From KK5 sp034043675 (GTDB lineage: Bacteria > Pseudomonadota > Gammaproteobacteria > Burkholderiales > Burkholderiaceae_C), in NCBI RefSeq assembly GCF_034043675.1, contig NZ_JAXCLA010000001.1, forward strand, positions 620,001-684,000: DNA of 64,000 nucleotides, given 5' to 3'. This document shows positions 16,485-27,315 of the stretch, piece after piece (within the stretch, counting starts at the first letter, position 1; every line of letters starts with the position of its first letter). The notes below the pieces were generated by a model, which saw only the letters and a program-made list of their open reading frames with translations, did not search any database and was not told where the DNA came from. The translations under genes and the position numbers were made by a program.

Positions 16485-19073
16485 TCAGGCCTTGGCGGTC
16501 TTCTTGGCAGCGGCCTTCTTCGCCGGCGGCGCGCCCTTGGCCGGGCGCGGCTCGAACTCGAACACAACCTTGCCTTCCTTCTTGTCGTAGGTGAGGAAGG
16601 CCTTGAACTTGCGCCGCGTCTTGTTGGAGACGAAGTTCTCCAGCAGGTCGGTCTTGCCGGTGCTCAGCAGCTTCTGCACCTGCTCCGGCTCGACCGGCTG
16701 CTGCAGGATGATCTTGCCGCTCTTGAAGTCGCAGGTGATCTTGTCGCCGACCGCGTGTTCGCAGACGTAGTTGCTGCCGAAATCGTAGACCTTGCCGCCG
16801 CACTTGGGGCAATGGCCCAGCGAGGTCTGGCCGCTGAAATCGACCGGCTCGCCGTCGTTCTCGGCCTTCTTCGCGTCTTCGCCGAAATCGAACTCGAGCT
16901 TCCAATTCTTGATCTCGTCGTCGAACACCAGGGCCAGCTCGGCGGTGAAGGGCCAACCCGCCTTGGAGCGGAAGCCTTCCAGCGGGCCGATCTTCTTGTC
17001 GTGCAGCAGCGCCTCCACCTCGGGCAGCTCGAAGCTGCGGCCGGCGGGAATCTTGCCGATGCTGAAGCCGCAGGCGTCGGAGCCGTCGGCATGCTTGCCC
17101 ATGCAGGTGAAGCGGCGGTAGTTCTCCTTGACCACGCCGCCGCAGTTCGGGCAGGGCGTCTTCAGGGTCGCGTAGTCGCCCGGGATCGTGTCGCGGTCGT
17201 AGCTCTTGGCCTTCTGCACGATGCGCTCGGTCATCGACGCGATATTGGCCATGAAGGCGTCGCGGTCGAGGCGCCCCTTCTCCATCTCGGCCAGCTGGTG
17301 CTCCCAGTTGCCGGTCAGCTCGGGCTTGGTGAGGTCCTCGACGTCCAGGCCGCGCAGCAAGGTCATCAGCTGGAAGGCCTTGGCCGTGGGGATCAGCTCG
17401 CGGCCTTCGCGCAGCATGTACTTCTCGGTGATCAGGCCTTCGATCGTGGCGGCGCGGGTGGCTGGCGTGCCCAGGCCCTTCTCGCCCATCGCTTCGCGCA
17501 GCTCGTCGTCCTCGACCAGCTTGCCGGCGCCTTCCATCGCGGAGAGCAAGGTCGCTTCGGTGTAGCGGGCCGGCGGCTTGGTGGCCAGGCCCTTCACGTC
17601 CACGCTCTCGGTGCGCACCAGCTCGCCCGGTGCCACCGGCACGAGGTTGGCGTCGTCGTCCTGTTCTTCCTTGCCGTAGACGGCCAGCCAGCCGGCCTTC
17701 ACGAGCACCTTGCCGTTGGTCTGGAAGCTGTGCTCGCCGACCTTGCTGATGCGGGTGGTGACGAGGAATTCCGCCGGCGGGAAGAACACGGCCAGGAAGC
17801 GCTTGACGACCATGTCGTACAGCTTGGCCTCGATCTCGGTCAGGCTCTTGGGCGCCTGCAAGGTCGGGATGATCGCGAAGTGGTCCGAGACCTTGGCGTT
17901 GTCGAAGACCTTCTTGGTCGGCTTGACGTAGCCGTTCTTGACCGAGGTCTTGGCATGCGCGCTCAGTTCGCGCAGCGGGCCGGGCATGTCTTCCTTGGCC
18001 AGCATCTCGGTCGTCTGCTTCGCGACAGCGAGGTAGTCCTCGGGCAGGAAGCGCGAGTCGGTGCGCGGATAGGTCAGCACCTTGTGCTTCTCGTACAGCG
18101 CCTGGGCGATCGACAGCGTTGTCTTGGCCGAGAAGCCGAAGCGCGAGTTGGCCTCGCGCTGCAAGGTGGTCAGGTCATAGAGGCCGCCGCAGGAACTGGT
18201 CGTGGGCTTGCTCTCTTCGGTGACGACGGCCGGCTGGCCCAGCACGGCCTTGGCAATCGCCTGGGCGTCGGCCTCGTTCCAGATCCGATCGGCGCGCGCC
18301 TCGGCGTCGTCGCCCTTCTTCCACTTCGGGTCGAACCACTTGCCTTCGTAGAGGCCCGCCTGGGCGTCGAAGGTGCCGCGCACTTCCCAGTAGTCGCGCG
18401 CCACGTGCTTGCGGATCTTCTCCTCGCGCTCGACGACGATGGACAAGGTGGGCGTCTGCACGCGGCCGACGGTGGTCAGGAAGAAACCGCCGTCGCGCGA
18501 GTTGAAGGCCGTCATCGCCCGCGTGCCGTTGATGCCGACCAGCCAGTCGGCCTCCGAGCGGCAACGCGCCGCGTCGGCCAGCGGCAGCATCTGCTTGTCG
18601 GAGCGCAGCTTGTCGAAGCCGTCGCGGATCGCCTGCGGCGTCATCGACTGCAGCCACAGCCGCTGCACCGGCTTGTCCAGCTTGCCCTTGGCCGGCTGCG
18701 CGTACTGCAGGATCAGCCGGAAGATCAGCTCGCCCTCGCGGCCCGCGTCGCAGGCGTTGATCAGGGCGGTGACGTCCTTGCGGCGGATCAGCTTCACCAG
18801 CGCGTTGAGCCGGCCCTTGCTCTTGTCGATCGGGTTCAGATCGAAGTGCGGCGGGATCACCGGCAGGTTCGCGAAGCTCCACTTGCCGCGCTTGACGTCG
18901 AACTCCTCCGGCGCCTTGATTTCCACCAGATGGCCGACCGCCGAGCTCACGACGTACGCGTCGTTCTCGAAATACTCGTCGTGCTTGTCGAACTTGCCCG
19001 TGCCGGGCTGCAAGGCCCGCACGATGTCCTGCGCCACCGAAGGCTTCTCGGCAATGATCAGTGTCTTGCTCAT
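16485..19073 (-). CDS. topB: DNA topoisomerase III
   Basis: Type IA topoisomerase of 862 residues that relaxes and decatenates DNA through single-strand passage. The TOPRIM domain shows Glu9 in IIAEKPSVAQ and the acidic ACDAGREGE triad at 107-115; the catalytic Tyr335 is in KVLTYPRTDSRFLPEDY. The C-terminus carries two zinc-ribbon-like repeats, CPNCGG...C...C and GHCPKCGGKVYDFGSNYVC, followed by a Lys/Ala tail (PAKKAAAKKTAKA) reminiscent of histone H1-like tails. Divergent from the SET-domain gene across a 102-base region. Confidence 0.95.
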   Translation of the reverse strand: MSKTLIIAEKPSVAQDIVRALQPGTGKFDKHDEYFENDAYVVSSAVGHLVEIKAPEEFDVKRGKWSFANLPVIPPHFDLNPIDKSKGRLNALVKLIRRKDVTALINACDAGREGELIFRLILQYAQPAKGKLDKPVQRLWLQSMTPQAIRDGFDKLRSDKQMLPLADAARCRSEADWLVGINGTRAMTAFNSRDGGFFLTTVGRVQTPTLSIVVEREEKIRKHVARDYWEVRGTFDAQAGLYEGKWFDPKWKKGDDAEARADRIWNEADAQAIAKAVLGQPAVVTEESKPTTSSCGGLYDLTTLQREANSRFGFSAKTTLSIAQALYEKHKVLTYPRTDSRFLPEDYLAVAKQTTEMLAKEDMPGPLRELSAHAKTSVKNGYVKPTKKVFDNAKVSDHFAIIPTLQAPKSLTEIEAKLYDMVVKRFLAVFFPPAEFLVTTRISKVGEHSFQTNGKVLVKAGWLAVYGKEEQDDDANLVPVAPGELVRTESVDVKGLATKPPARYTEATLLSAMEGAGKLVEDDELREAMGEKGLGTPATRAATIEGLITEKYMLREGRELIPTAKAFQLMTLLRGLDVEDLTKPELTGNWEHQLAEMEKGRLDRDAFMANIASMTERIVQKAKSYDRDTIPGDYATLKTPCPNCGGVVKENYRRFTCMGKHADGSDACGFSIGKIPAGRSFELPEVEALLHDKKIGPLEGFRSKAGWPFTAELALVFDDEIKNWKLEFDFGEDAKKAENDGEPVDFSGQTSLGHCPKCGGKVYDFGSNYVCEHAVGDKITCDFKSGKIILQQPVEPEQVQKLLSTGKTDLLENFVSNKTRRKFKAFLTYDKKEGKVVFEFEPRPAKGAPPAKKAAAKKTAKA

Positions 19074-19117
19074 ATCGATCGACTAATTTCCAACAGGTCC
19101 CTGCCTACAATCCGCCT

Positions 19118-19146
19118 CGCGCACGCACATACGTACGCGCGCGCAC
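19118..19146. repeat. 29-base perfect alternating purine-pyrimidine tract (Z-DNA prone)
   Basis: Every base from 19118 to 19146 alternates pyrimidine and purine, mostly CG, CA and TA steps, with a GCGCGCGC-like core at its right end. It fills the middle of the 102-base region between divergent topB and the SET gene. Such tracts flip to Z-DNA under negative supercoiling in known cases. A role here is inference. Confidence 0.6.
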
Positions 19147-19175
19147 CCATGAATTCAATGTAACCACAACTTCCG

Positions 19176-19694
19176 ATGACGCCCAAAAAGCCCGCCGACC
19201 GCAAGACGCCCCCGACGACGAAGCAGACGCCGGGCAAGGCGGGTGCCGGCCGCCGCATCCAGGTCCGCCGCTCGGGCGTGCATGGACGCGGCGTCTTCGC
19301 GGTGGCGCCGATCGCGGCCGGCGACACGCTGATCGAGTACGTCGGCGAACGCATCAGCTGGGACGAGGCGATGGACCGCCATCCGCACGATCCCAAGCAG
19401 CCCAACCATACCTTCTACTTCCACGTCGACACCGGCGAGGTGATCGACGCACTACACGGCGGCAACAGCTCGCGCTGGATCAACCACAGCTGCGACCCCA
19501 ACTGCGAGGCCGACGAGGTCGACGGCCGCGTCTTCATCAAGGCGCTGGCCGACCTCTCGCCCGGCGAAGAACTGTTCTACGACTACGGCCTTGTCATCGA
19601 CGAGCGCTACACGCCGAAGCTCAAAAAGGAGTTCGCCTGCTACTGTGGCAGCGCAAACTGCAGGGGCACGATGCTGGCCCCAAAGCGTCGGTGA
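19176..19694 (+). CDS. SET-domain protein-lysine methyltransferase
   Basis: A 172-residue stand-alone SET protein, a SAM-dependent lysine methyltransferase fold. After a basic, Pro/Lys-rich N-terminal tail (1-27) come RRSGVHGRGVFAVAPI at 31-46, the NHSCDPNC core at 103-110, GEELFYDYG with Tyr135/Tyr137, and a post-SET zinc motif CYCGSANC (Cys155, Cys157, Cys162). All catalytic landmarks are intact. Bacterial relatives methylate histone-like or ribosomal proteins in some species; the target here is unknown. It is divergent from topB, and birA begins ten bases downstream. Confidence 0.88.
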   Translation: MTPKKPADRKTPPTTKQTPGKAGAGRRIQVRRSGVHGRGVFAVAPIAAGDTLIEYVGERISWDEAMDRHPHDPKQPNHTFYFHVDTGEVIDALHGGNSSRWINHSCDPNCEADEVDGRVFIKALADLSPGEELFYDYGLVIDERYTPKLKKEFACYCGSANCRGTMLAPKRR

Positions 19695-19704
19695 TGGAGC
19701 GCGG

Positions 19705-20643
19705 ATGAAGCCTTTGAACAGCGGCGTTAGCATCGACCCCTACCAAGACAAGCCATCGCTCATGGACACCCCGCAGAACTGGAAGGTCGAAGCGCTGTGG
19801 CAGCAGCTCTCGCCGCTGTTGCCGGGCGTCAGCATCGAGGTCGTCGCGCGCACCGAATCCACGAACACCGCACTGCTGGAGCGGGTGCGCAAGGAGTCGC
19901 GCGGGGAGAACCAGGCCTACGGCCGCCGCTCGCACGACATGCAGCCCTGCCTGCTCGTCGCCGAACACCAGACGCAGGGCCGCGGCCGCATGGGCCGCCC
20001 CTGGGTTTCCGCGCCCAGCGCCTCGCTCACCTTCTCGCTGGGCGTCGCGCTGGACATGGACGACTGGTCCGGCCTGTCGCTGGCCGTCGGCTGCGCCGTC
20101 GCCGACGCGCTGGAGCCGTTGGCCGAAGGCCAGGCGCCGCGCCTGCAGCTGAAGTGGCCCAACGACATCTGGCTGGTCAACGAAGCCGGCGGCCGCAAGC
20201 TCGGCGGCATCCTGATCGAGACGGTGCCAGCCGGCGCGCAGCGCATGGCGATCGTCGGCATCGGCCTGAACATCAGCGAGCAGGCGGCCGTCGCGCCGCA
20301 CGAGGGCATGGGCGCGCCGGTGTTCAGCACCGGCTTCGCGGCCCTCAGCGAGTTCTATCCGCCCGATGCTCCGGCGCCGACGGCGCCCGACGTGCTCGCC
20401 CGCATCGCGCCGGCGCTGGCCCAGGCCCTGCACGACTTCCCGCAGGCCGGCTTCGCGCCCTGGCAGGCTGCCTATGCGCGGCGTGACCTGACGCTGGACC
20501 GCGCGGTCAGCGCCGGCACGCTGGAAGGCATCTCGCGCGGCGTCGACGCCGGCGGCAACCTGCAGGTCGAGACGGCCGGCGGGGTCGTGCAGCCGGTCAG
20601 CGGCGGCGAGGTCAGCGTGCGCCTGGCCGGCAGCAAAGCCTGA
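19705..20643 (+). CDS. birA: Biotin--[acetyl-CoA-carboxylase] ligase
   Basis: Attaches biotin to the carrier domain of acetyl-CoA carboxylase. The ATG at 19705 is preceded by GGAG at good spacing and gives 312 residues; an ATG at 19762 (MDTPQNWK) would give 293 but lacks a ribosome-binding site. The ATP/biotin loop GRGRMGRPWVS is at 92-102, KWPNDIW at 150-156 and RKLGGILIE follows. There is no N-terminal helix-turn-helix, so it is a monofunctional ligase rather than a repressor. Followed nine bases later by the SPOR gene, a common pair in this order. Confidence 0.92.
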   Translation: MKPLNSGVSIDPYQDKPSLMDTPQNWKVEALWQQLSPLLPGVSIEVVARTESTNTALLERVRKESRGENQAYGRRSHDMQPCLLVAEHQTQGRGRMGRPWVSAPSASLTFSLGVALDMDDWSGLSLAVGCAVADALEPLAEGQAPRLQLKWPNDIWLVNEAGGRKLGGILIETVPAGAQRMAIVGIGLNISEQAAVAPHEGMGAPVFSTGFAALSEFYPPDAPAPTAPDVLARIAPALAQALHDFPQAGFAPWQAAYARRDLTLDRAVSAGTLEGISRGVDAGGNLQVETAGGVVQPVSGGEVSVRLAGSKA

Positions 20644-20652
20644 CCCCCCACG

Positions 20653-21354
20653 ATGCTGCGCACGCTCGTCGTCCTGCTCGTCGTCGTCAACGCCCTCTTC
20701 TTCGGCTGGACCCGTGGCTGGCTGGACAGCGTCGTCGGCGTCAAAGCCAGCGGCGACAGCGAGCCCGAGCGCCAGGCGCGCCAGCTCCACCCCGAACGCA
20801 TCCAGATCCTCGGCGCCCAGGCCGCCGCCGCGCTGCAACAGCGCAGCTGCCTTGAATACGCCGGCGCGCTGGACAACGAGGCCGCGCTGCAGGCCGCGCA
20901 GGCGGCGCTTGGCAAGGTAGGCGTGACGAACGCCGCCGCCAGCACCAGCGACCTGCCGGGCCAATGGGTCGTCGCCACGATCAAGCTCGGCACGAAGGAC
21001 TTCCGCGACCGCAAGGAAGAGACCTACAAGCGCCTGCACATCGCCTTCGAGCCGCTGACCGGCGTGGCCGCCGACGAACTGCCCTCGCTCGTGCTGGGCC
21101 GCTACGCCAGCGCCGGCGCCGCCCAGGCCGCGCTGGACGGCTTCGAGGCACGGGCACTGAAGGGGCTGCGGGTGATGCAGTTGCAGGCACCGGCCAAGCA
21201 CTACGGCCTGCAGATCGCGGAGGCCGACGGTGCGCTGCAGGCGCGTCTGAAGGCCGCTGCGGCGAAGGATCCGGCGCTGGCGGGTGGCTTCAAGGCTTGT
21301 ACCGCCACGACCGGAACCGCCGCGGCCGCCTCATCGGCGGCCAGCGGCAACTAG
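20653..21354 (+). CDS. SPOR domain-containing protein
   Basis: A 233-residue protein with one N-terminal transmembrane helix (LRTLVVLLVVVNALFFGW) and a C-terminal SPOR-type fold including LPSLVLGRYASAGAAQAALDG near 150-170. SPOR domains bind septal peptidoglycan lacking stem peptides in known proteins. An Ala/Thr-rich tail follows. It is nine bases after birA and was probably co-transcribed with it. The SPOR match is weak in primary sequence, as usual for the family, so the domain call rests partly on the birA neighbourhood. Confidence 0.75.
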   Translation: MLRTLVVLLVVVNALFFGWTRGWLDSVVGVKASGDSEPERQARQLHPERIQILGAQAAAALQQRSCLEYAGALDNEAALQAAQAALGKVGVTNAAASTSDLPGQWVVATIKLGTKDFRDRKEETYKRLHIAFEPLTGVAADELPSLVLGRYASAGAAQAALDGFEARALKGLRVMQLQAPAKHYGLQIAEADGALQARLKAAAAKDPALAGGFKACTATTGTAAAASSAASGN

Positions 21355-21361
21355 AACCGGC

Positions 21362-23758
21362 TCAGGCAGCCGCCCTGCGGCGCAGGGCCACGCAGGCGAC
21401 GGCCAGCAAGGCGAGCCAGGCGGCGCTGAATGCACCACCACCGCCGCCACTGCTGCTGCCCGTCGTCGTGGACGTCGGCAGACTCTCCGCGACCGTGATC
21501 GTCCCCTGCGCCGTGTAGCTGGCGCCGAGGTTGTCGGTCGCCTGGACCTGCACAACGATCGTGCCGGCAGCCGAGGTGGCCAGGGTCGCGACCGTCGAGC
21601 TGGCATTCGTCAACGTGCCGGTGCCGCTGACCACCGTCCAGCTGGCGCTGGCGATCGAACGGCCCGTGCCCAGCGTGCCGCTGCCGATGCTCAAGCTCAC
21701 CGAGGTGCCGGCGGTGGGGCTGGCCGTCGACGGGCTCACGCTGATCGTCCCGCTCGGGTCGGCCGCGCTGACAGTGATCGTCGCCTGGCCGGAGTGCGTG
21801 AAGCCGAGGTTGTCCGTGACCGTGGCCTGCGCGACGACGGTGCCGACGCCGTTCGTCGTGATCGTCGCCGTGCTCGCGCTGGCGCCCGAGGTGATGGTGG
21901 CCGGCCCGCTGACGATGGTCCAGGCGGTACTTGCCGCCGTCACGCCGCTGGACAGGCTGCTGGCAGCACTCAGGGTGGCCGTGGCACCAGCCTTCACCGT
22001 CGTCGGCGAGGCGGTCGCCGTGACCGTGCCGCTGCCGGCCGACTGCGCCAGCGCGACCGCCTTCGCGGCGTCCAGCATGCCGGCGCCGCAGGTGCTGGTC
22101 GTGCAATAGCACTCGTCCTGCGTGGCGCTGGTCGGAGCGTGGCAGGCAGGGATGCCGGCCGTGGCGCCGCTCGTCACGAAGCTTCGAGCCGTGCTCTGCA
22201 GGATGCTCTTGACCTGCGTCGGGGTCAGCGAGGAATTGGCCGAGAGCATCAGCGCCACGGTGCCGGCCACCAGCGGGGTCGAGAAGCTCGTGCCGACCGA
22301 TGCGGTGGTGCCGGTGTAGCCGTTGGTGCCCGGCGTGGTTGTGCCTTGATTGACGGTGCTCTGGATCGTGTAGATGCAGTCGCCGGTCGCGTTGCCGTTT
22401 GCATCCACGTTGACGCAGTTGCCGCCCGGCGCGGCGATCGCCACGTTGGAACCGAGGCTGGAGAAGCCCACCTTGCTGCCTGCATGGCGCAGGCCGGCGA
22501 CGGTGATCACGCCGCTGCAACTGCCGGGAATACCGAGCCCCAGGCCTTCGCTGTTACCGGCGGCCACGACGATGGTCGTGCCGGCCGCGGTCACCTGGCT
22601 GATCGTGCCCGGATAGGTGCCGGAGCCGCTGCCTGTGCAGGTCTCGGCCGAGGAACTGCCGAGGCTCATGTTGATGACCTTGGCCTTGTTCGGGTTCGTC
22701 GGCGTGCCCGGTACGGCGATGCCCGCGGCCCACAGCATGCCGGCCATGATGTCGGAGTCGTAGCCGCCGCATTTGCCGAGCACGCGCACCGGCAGGATCA
22801 TCGAGCCCCAGGACACGCCGGCCATGCCGGTGCCGTTGTTGATGGCCGCGCCGATCAGGCCGGAAACGCGGGTGCCGTGCCAGGAGCTGTTGCTGATGTC
22901 GTCGCTGGTGCAACTGCTGCCGAGCTTGCCGATATCGCTCTGGGCGACCCAATCGCCCGGGTCGGAAGCATCGCCATCGGCGCCATTGCCGTCGTTGGCC
23001 GCAGCGATCGAGGCCGAGCTGCCGCTCTCGCCGTAGCCGATGAAGTCGTAGCCCACGTAGCCGCTGGGGAAGTTCGTCGTGTCCGTGGTGGCGATGAACT
23101 TGCTCGTCAGGTCCGGATGGTCGAAGCGCACGCCGGTGTCGACCACCGCGACGACGACCGAGCTCGCGCCGGTCGTGACATCCCAGGCGCCGGGGACGTT
23201 GATGCTGGACACCACGTCGGTGGTCGGGGCCTTCAGGTACCACTGGTCCAGCGTACGCAGCGAGACGCCGCTGCCGTTCACGGTGACCGGAGCGATCGTC
23301 GCGCCGCCGTAGATCGGGTCGTTGGGCACCGCCGCGGCGCCGCGCTTGCGCAGCGTGTCGACGGCGACGAATTCGACCTCGCCGTCAGCGGCCAGCTGGG
23401 TCGCCAGTGCCGCCGAGCTGATGCCCTTCACCATCACGACCTGCGTGCGGTCGTCCAGCGCGCGGCCACCGTGGATCTGCGAGTCGGCCGTGGCCGTCTT
23501 CACCAGCCCTCGGCGCAGGCCCAGTGCCCGCGCGCGGGTCTGCGCGATGTCCTTGACCTCGGCGCGGGACATCGCCCGCGTCATCGTGTGAGCCTTCACC
23601 GAATCCGCGCCGGCCTTGAAGCGGACGATCACGCGGCCGACTTCGTCGCTGCTGCTCGTTGTGCTCGTGTCGGCAGCGACAGCCGCTGGAAGGAGCTGTA
23701 CGCCGGTAGCCAGCAAGGCAGCCAGACCCAGTGCGAATGAAGAAATGCGTCGTCCCAT
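21362..23758 (-). CDS. Secreted S8 family serine peptidase with GlyGly-CTERM-like tail
   Basis: A 798-residue subtilase. Signal peptide about 1-29, an inhibitor-like propeptide (about 40-135), then the peptidase domain with Asp207 (VVDTGVRFDHPDL), His294 (SSWHGTRVSGL), oxyanion Asn402 (VVAAGNSEG) and Ser491 (VGTSFSTPLVAG). From about 580 to 760 it is Thr/Ser-rich, resembling two bacterial Ig-like repeats. It ends in SSSGGGGG, a hydrophobic helix and an RRR tail, the layout of GlyGly-CTERM/rhombosortase signals. The start is preceded by GAGG. It lies downstream of gapA on the same strand but is separated by the gapA terminator, so it is its own unit. Confidence 0.9.
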   Translation of the reverse strand: MGRRISSFALGLAALLATGVQLLPAAVAADTSTTSSSDEVGRVIVRFKAGADSVKAHTMTRAMSRAEVKDIAQTRARALGLRRGLVKTATADSQIHGGRALDDRTQVVMVKGISSAALATQLAADGEVEFVAVDTLRKRGAAAVPNDPIYGGATIAPVTVNGSGVSLRTLDQWYLKAPTTDVVSSINVPGAWDVTTGASSVVVAVVDTGVRFDHPDLTSKFIATTDTTNFPSGYVGYDFIGYGESGSSASIAAANDGNGADGDASDPGDWVAQSDIGKLGSSCTSDDISNSSWHGTRVSGLIGAAINNGTGMAGVSWGSMILPVRVLGKCGGYDSDIMAGMLWAAGIAVPGTPTNPNKAKVINMSLGSSSAETCTGSGSGTYPGTISQVTAAGTTIVVAAGNSEGLGLGIPGSCSGVITVAGLRHAGSKVGFSSLGSNVAIAAPGGNCVNVDANGNATGDCIYTIQSTVNQGTTTPGTNGYTGTTASVGTSFSTPLVAGTVALMLSANSSLTPTQVKSILQSTARSFVTSGATAGIPACHAPTSATQDECYCTTSTCGAGMLDAAKAVALAQSAGSGTVTATASPTTVKAGATATLSAASSLSSGVTAASTAWTIVSGPATITSGASASTATITTNGVGTVVAQATVTDNLGFTHSGQATITVSAADPSGTISVSPSTASPTAGTSVSLSIGSGTLGTGRSIASASWTVVSGTGTLTNASSTVATLATSAAGTIVVQVQATDNLGASYTAQGTITVAESLPTSTTTGSSSGGGGGAFSAAWLALLAVACVALRRRAAA

Positions 23759-23791
23759 AAGCTCTTACCTCGGCGGTGTCTTGTCGGCGGA

Positions 23792-23811
23792 TCATCGCCG
23801 GGCGCCGATGA
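23792..23811. promoter_or_regulatory. Inverted repeat upstream of the S8 protease gene
   Basis: TCATCG at 23792-23797 and CGATGA at 23806-23811 are perfect inverted arms around eight bases, 34-53 bases before the protease start. It could be an operator or a leader hairpin. Nothing else links it to a specific regulator. Confidence 0.25.
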
Positions 23812-23892
23812 GTTTAGGTGTTAGCCCCAGACACACGCGGTAAAGAATCAGACAAAGAAACGGGCAGTTCCATCAAATAGACACGGACCATG

Positions 23893-23918
23893 AAAAAGGG
23901 CCTGCTCACGCAGGCCCT
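23893..23918 (-). terminator. Rho-independent terminator of gapA
   Basis: Read on the minus strand, AGGGCCTGC pairs with GCAGGCCCT around a four-base GTGA loop and is followed by TTTTT. It begins 26 bases beyond the gapA stop, exactly where a terminator is expected, and isolates gapA from the S8 protease gene. Confidence 0.88.
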
Positions 23919-23943
23919 CTCTTGCAGGTCAGTCGACGGTCAG

Positions 23944-24945
23944 TCAGGCCTTGGCCACGACGCGAACCATCTCCAGCACCTTGTTCGAGTAGCCCCACTC
24001 GTTGTCGTACCAGGACACGAGCTTGACGAAGGTACCGTCCAGCGCAATGCCGGCATCGGCGTCGAAGATCGAGGTGCGCGGGTCGCCACGGAAGTCGGTC
24101 GCGACGACCTTGTCTTCCGTGTAGCCCAGCACGCCCTTCAGCGCACCCTCGGACTGCGCCTTGAACTCGGCGCAAATTTCCTTGTAGCTGGCTTCGTTGA
24201 CCAGCTCGACGGTCAGGTCGACGACCGACACGTCGGAAGTCGGCACGCGGAAGCTCATGCCGGTCAGCTTCTTGTTCAGCTCGGGAATCACCACGCCGAC
24301 AGCCTTGGCCGCGCCGGTGCTCGACGGGATGATGTTCTCCAGGATGCCGCGGCCGCCGCGCCAGTCCTTGTTGCTCGGGCCGTCCACGGTCTTCTGCGTG
24401 GCGGTGGTGGCGTGCACCGTTGTCATCAGGCCGCGCTTGATGCCCCACTTGTCGTTCAGCACCTTGGCCAGCGGGGCCAAGCAGTTGGTCGTGCACGAAG
24501 CGTTGGAGATGATGGCTTGGCCGACGTAGGTCTTGTCGTTGACGCCGAAGACGAACATCGGCGTGTCGTCCTTGGACGGGGCCGACATGATGACCTTCTT
24601 CGCACCCGCGGCCAGGTGCTTCTCGCCGCCGGCCTTGTCGAGGAACAGGCCCGTCGATTCGACGACGATGTCGGCACCGACCTCGCCCCACTTCAACTCG
24701 GCCGGATCCTTCACGGCGGTCAGGCGGATGCGCTTGCCGTTGACGATCAGCGTCTGGCCGTCCACCGACACCTCGCCGTCGAAGCGGCCGTGCACGGAGT
24801 CGTGCTTGAGCATGTAGGCCAGGTAGTCCGGCTCCAGCAAGTCGTTGATGCCGACGACTTCAACGTCCTTGAAGTTCGCGATGGCAGCACGGAACACCAT
24901 GCGGCCGATACGGCCGAAGCCGTTGATACCGATCTTGATCGTCAT
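23944..24945 (-). CDS. gapA: Type I glyceraldehyde-3-phosphate dehydrogenase
   Basis: Glycolytic/gluconeogenic enzyme of 333 residues. The NAD-binding INGFGRIGRMVFRA at 7-20 and GIND at 32-35 (Asp35) indicate NAD preference. Catalytic Cys151 is in SNASCTTNC and His178 in TTVHATTATQK. It follows tkt by 127 bases on the same strand, the tkt-gap order common in Burkholderiales, but pgk and pyk do not follow: a strong terminator comes 26 bases after the stop. Confidence 0.97.
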   Translation of the reverse strand: MTIKIGINGFGRIGRMVFRAAIANFKDVEVVGINDLLEPDYLAYMLKHDSVHGRFDGEVSVDGQTLIVNGKRIRLTAVKDPAELKWGEVGADIVVESTGLFLDKAGGEKHLAAGAKKVIMSAPSKDDTPMFVFGVNDKTYVGQAIISNASCTTNCLAPLAKVLNDKWGIKRGLMTTVHATTATQKTVDGPSNKDWRGGRGILENIIPSSTGAAKAVGVVIPELNKKLTGMSFRVPTSDVSVVDLTVELVNEASYKEICAEFKAQSEGALKGVLGYTEDKVVATDFRGDPRTSIFDADAGIALDGTFVKLVSWYDNEWGYSNKVLEMVRVVAKA

Positions 24946-25072
24946 GAGAGAGTCTCCAGGCTATGAAAAGTCAGACTGCGGCGCGCCGCCCGGGGCGAAG
25001 CCGGAAGGATATCGATTTGCGGTTACACGGGTGGATCAAGCAAACGCCGGACCACACCCGCACCGCGGGCAA

Positions 25073-27127
<2,055 letters not shown>

Positions 27128-27285
27128 GGTGGGCTGCTGGAGTTGCGAAGGACGAAACGAGGGATTTTACTTGGCTGACAAGTCCCGGTATTTCTGCCCC
27201 GGACGGGTGGCGCGGACGCTACGGATTAGCACCGATTCAGCGCCGTTCCGCGTCCAGGGCAGAATGACTTCGCTTCCCGGACCCG

Positions 27286-27310
27286 TCCCCCCTCCCTCCT
27301 CTTCCTCCTT
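27286..27310 (+). promoter_or_regulatory. Polypyrimidine leader in place of a ribosome-binding site
   Basis: The 25 bases from 27286 to 27310 are all C or T and end five bases before the GGDEF start codon at 27316, where a purine-rich Shine-Dalgarno sequence would normally lie. Translation may be leaderless, depend on ribosomal protein S1, or start elsewhere. Confidence 0.45.
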
Positions 27311-27315
27311 ATCCA

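Noticed and set aside
25057..25069. CCCGC-ACC-GCGGG hairpin just after the tkt stop as a terminator.
   Set aside because: The stem is short, has no T-run, and tkt and gapA are probably transcribed together through it.
27168..27185. Small ACTTG/CAAGT hairpin upstream of tkt.
   Set aside because: Five-base arms in a 188-base gap are expected by chance and match no known leader.
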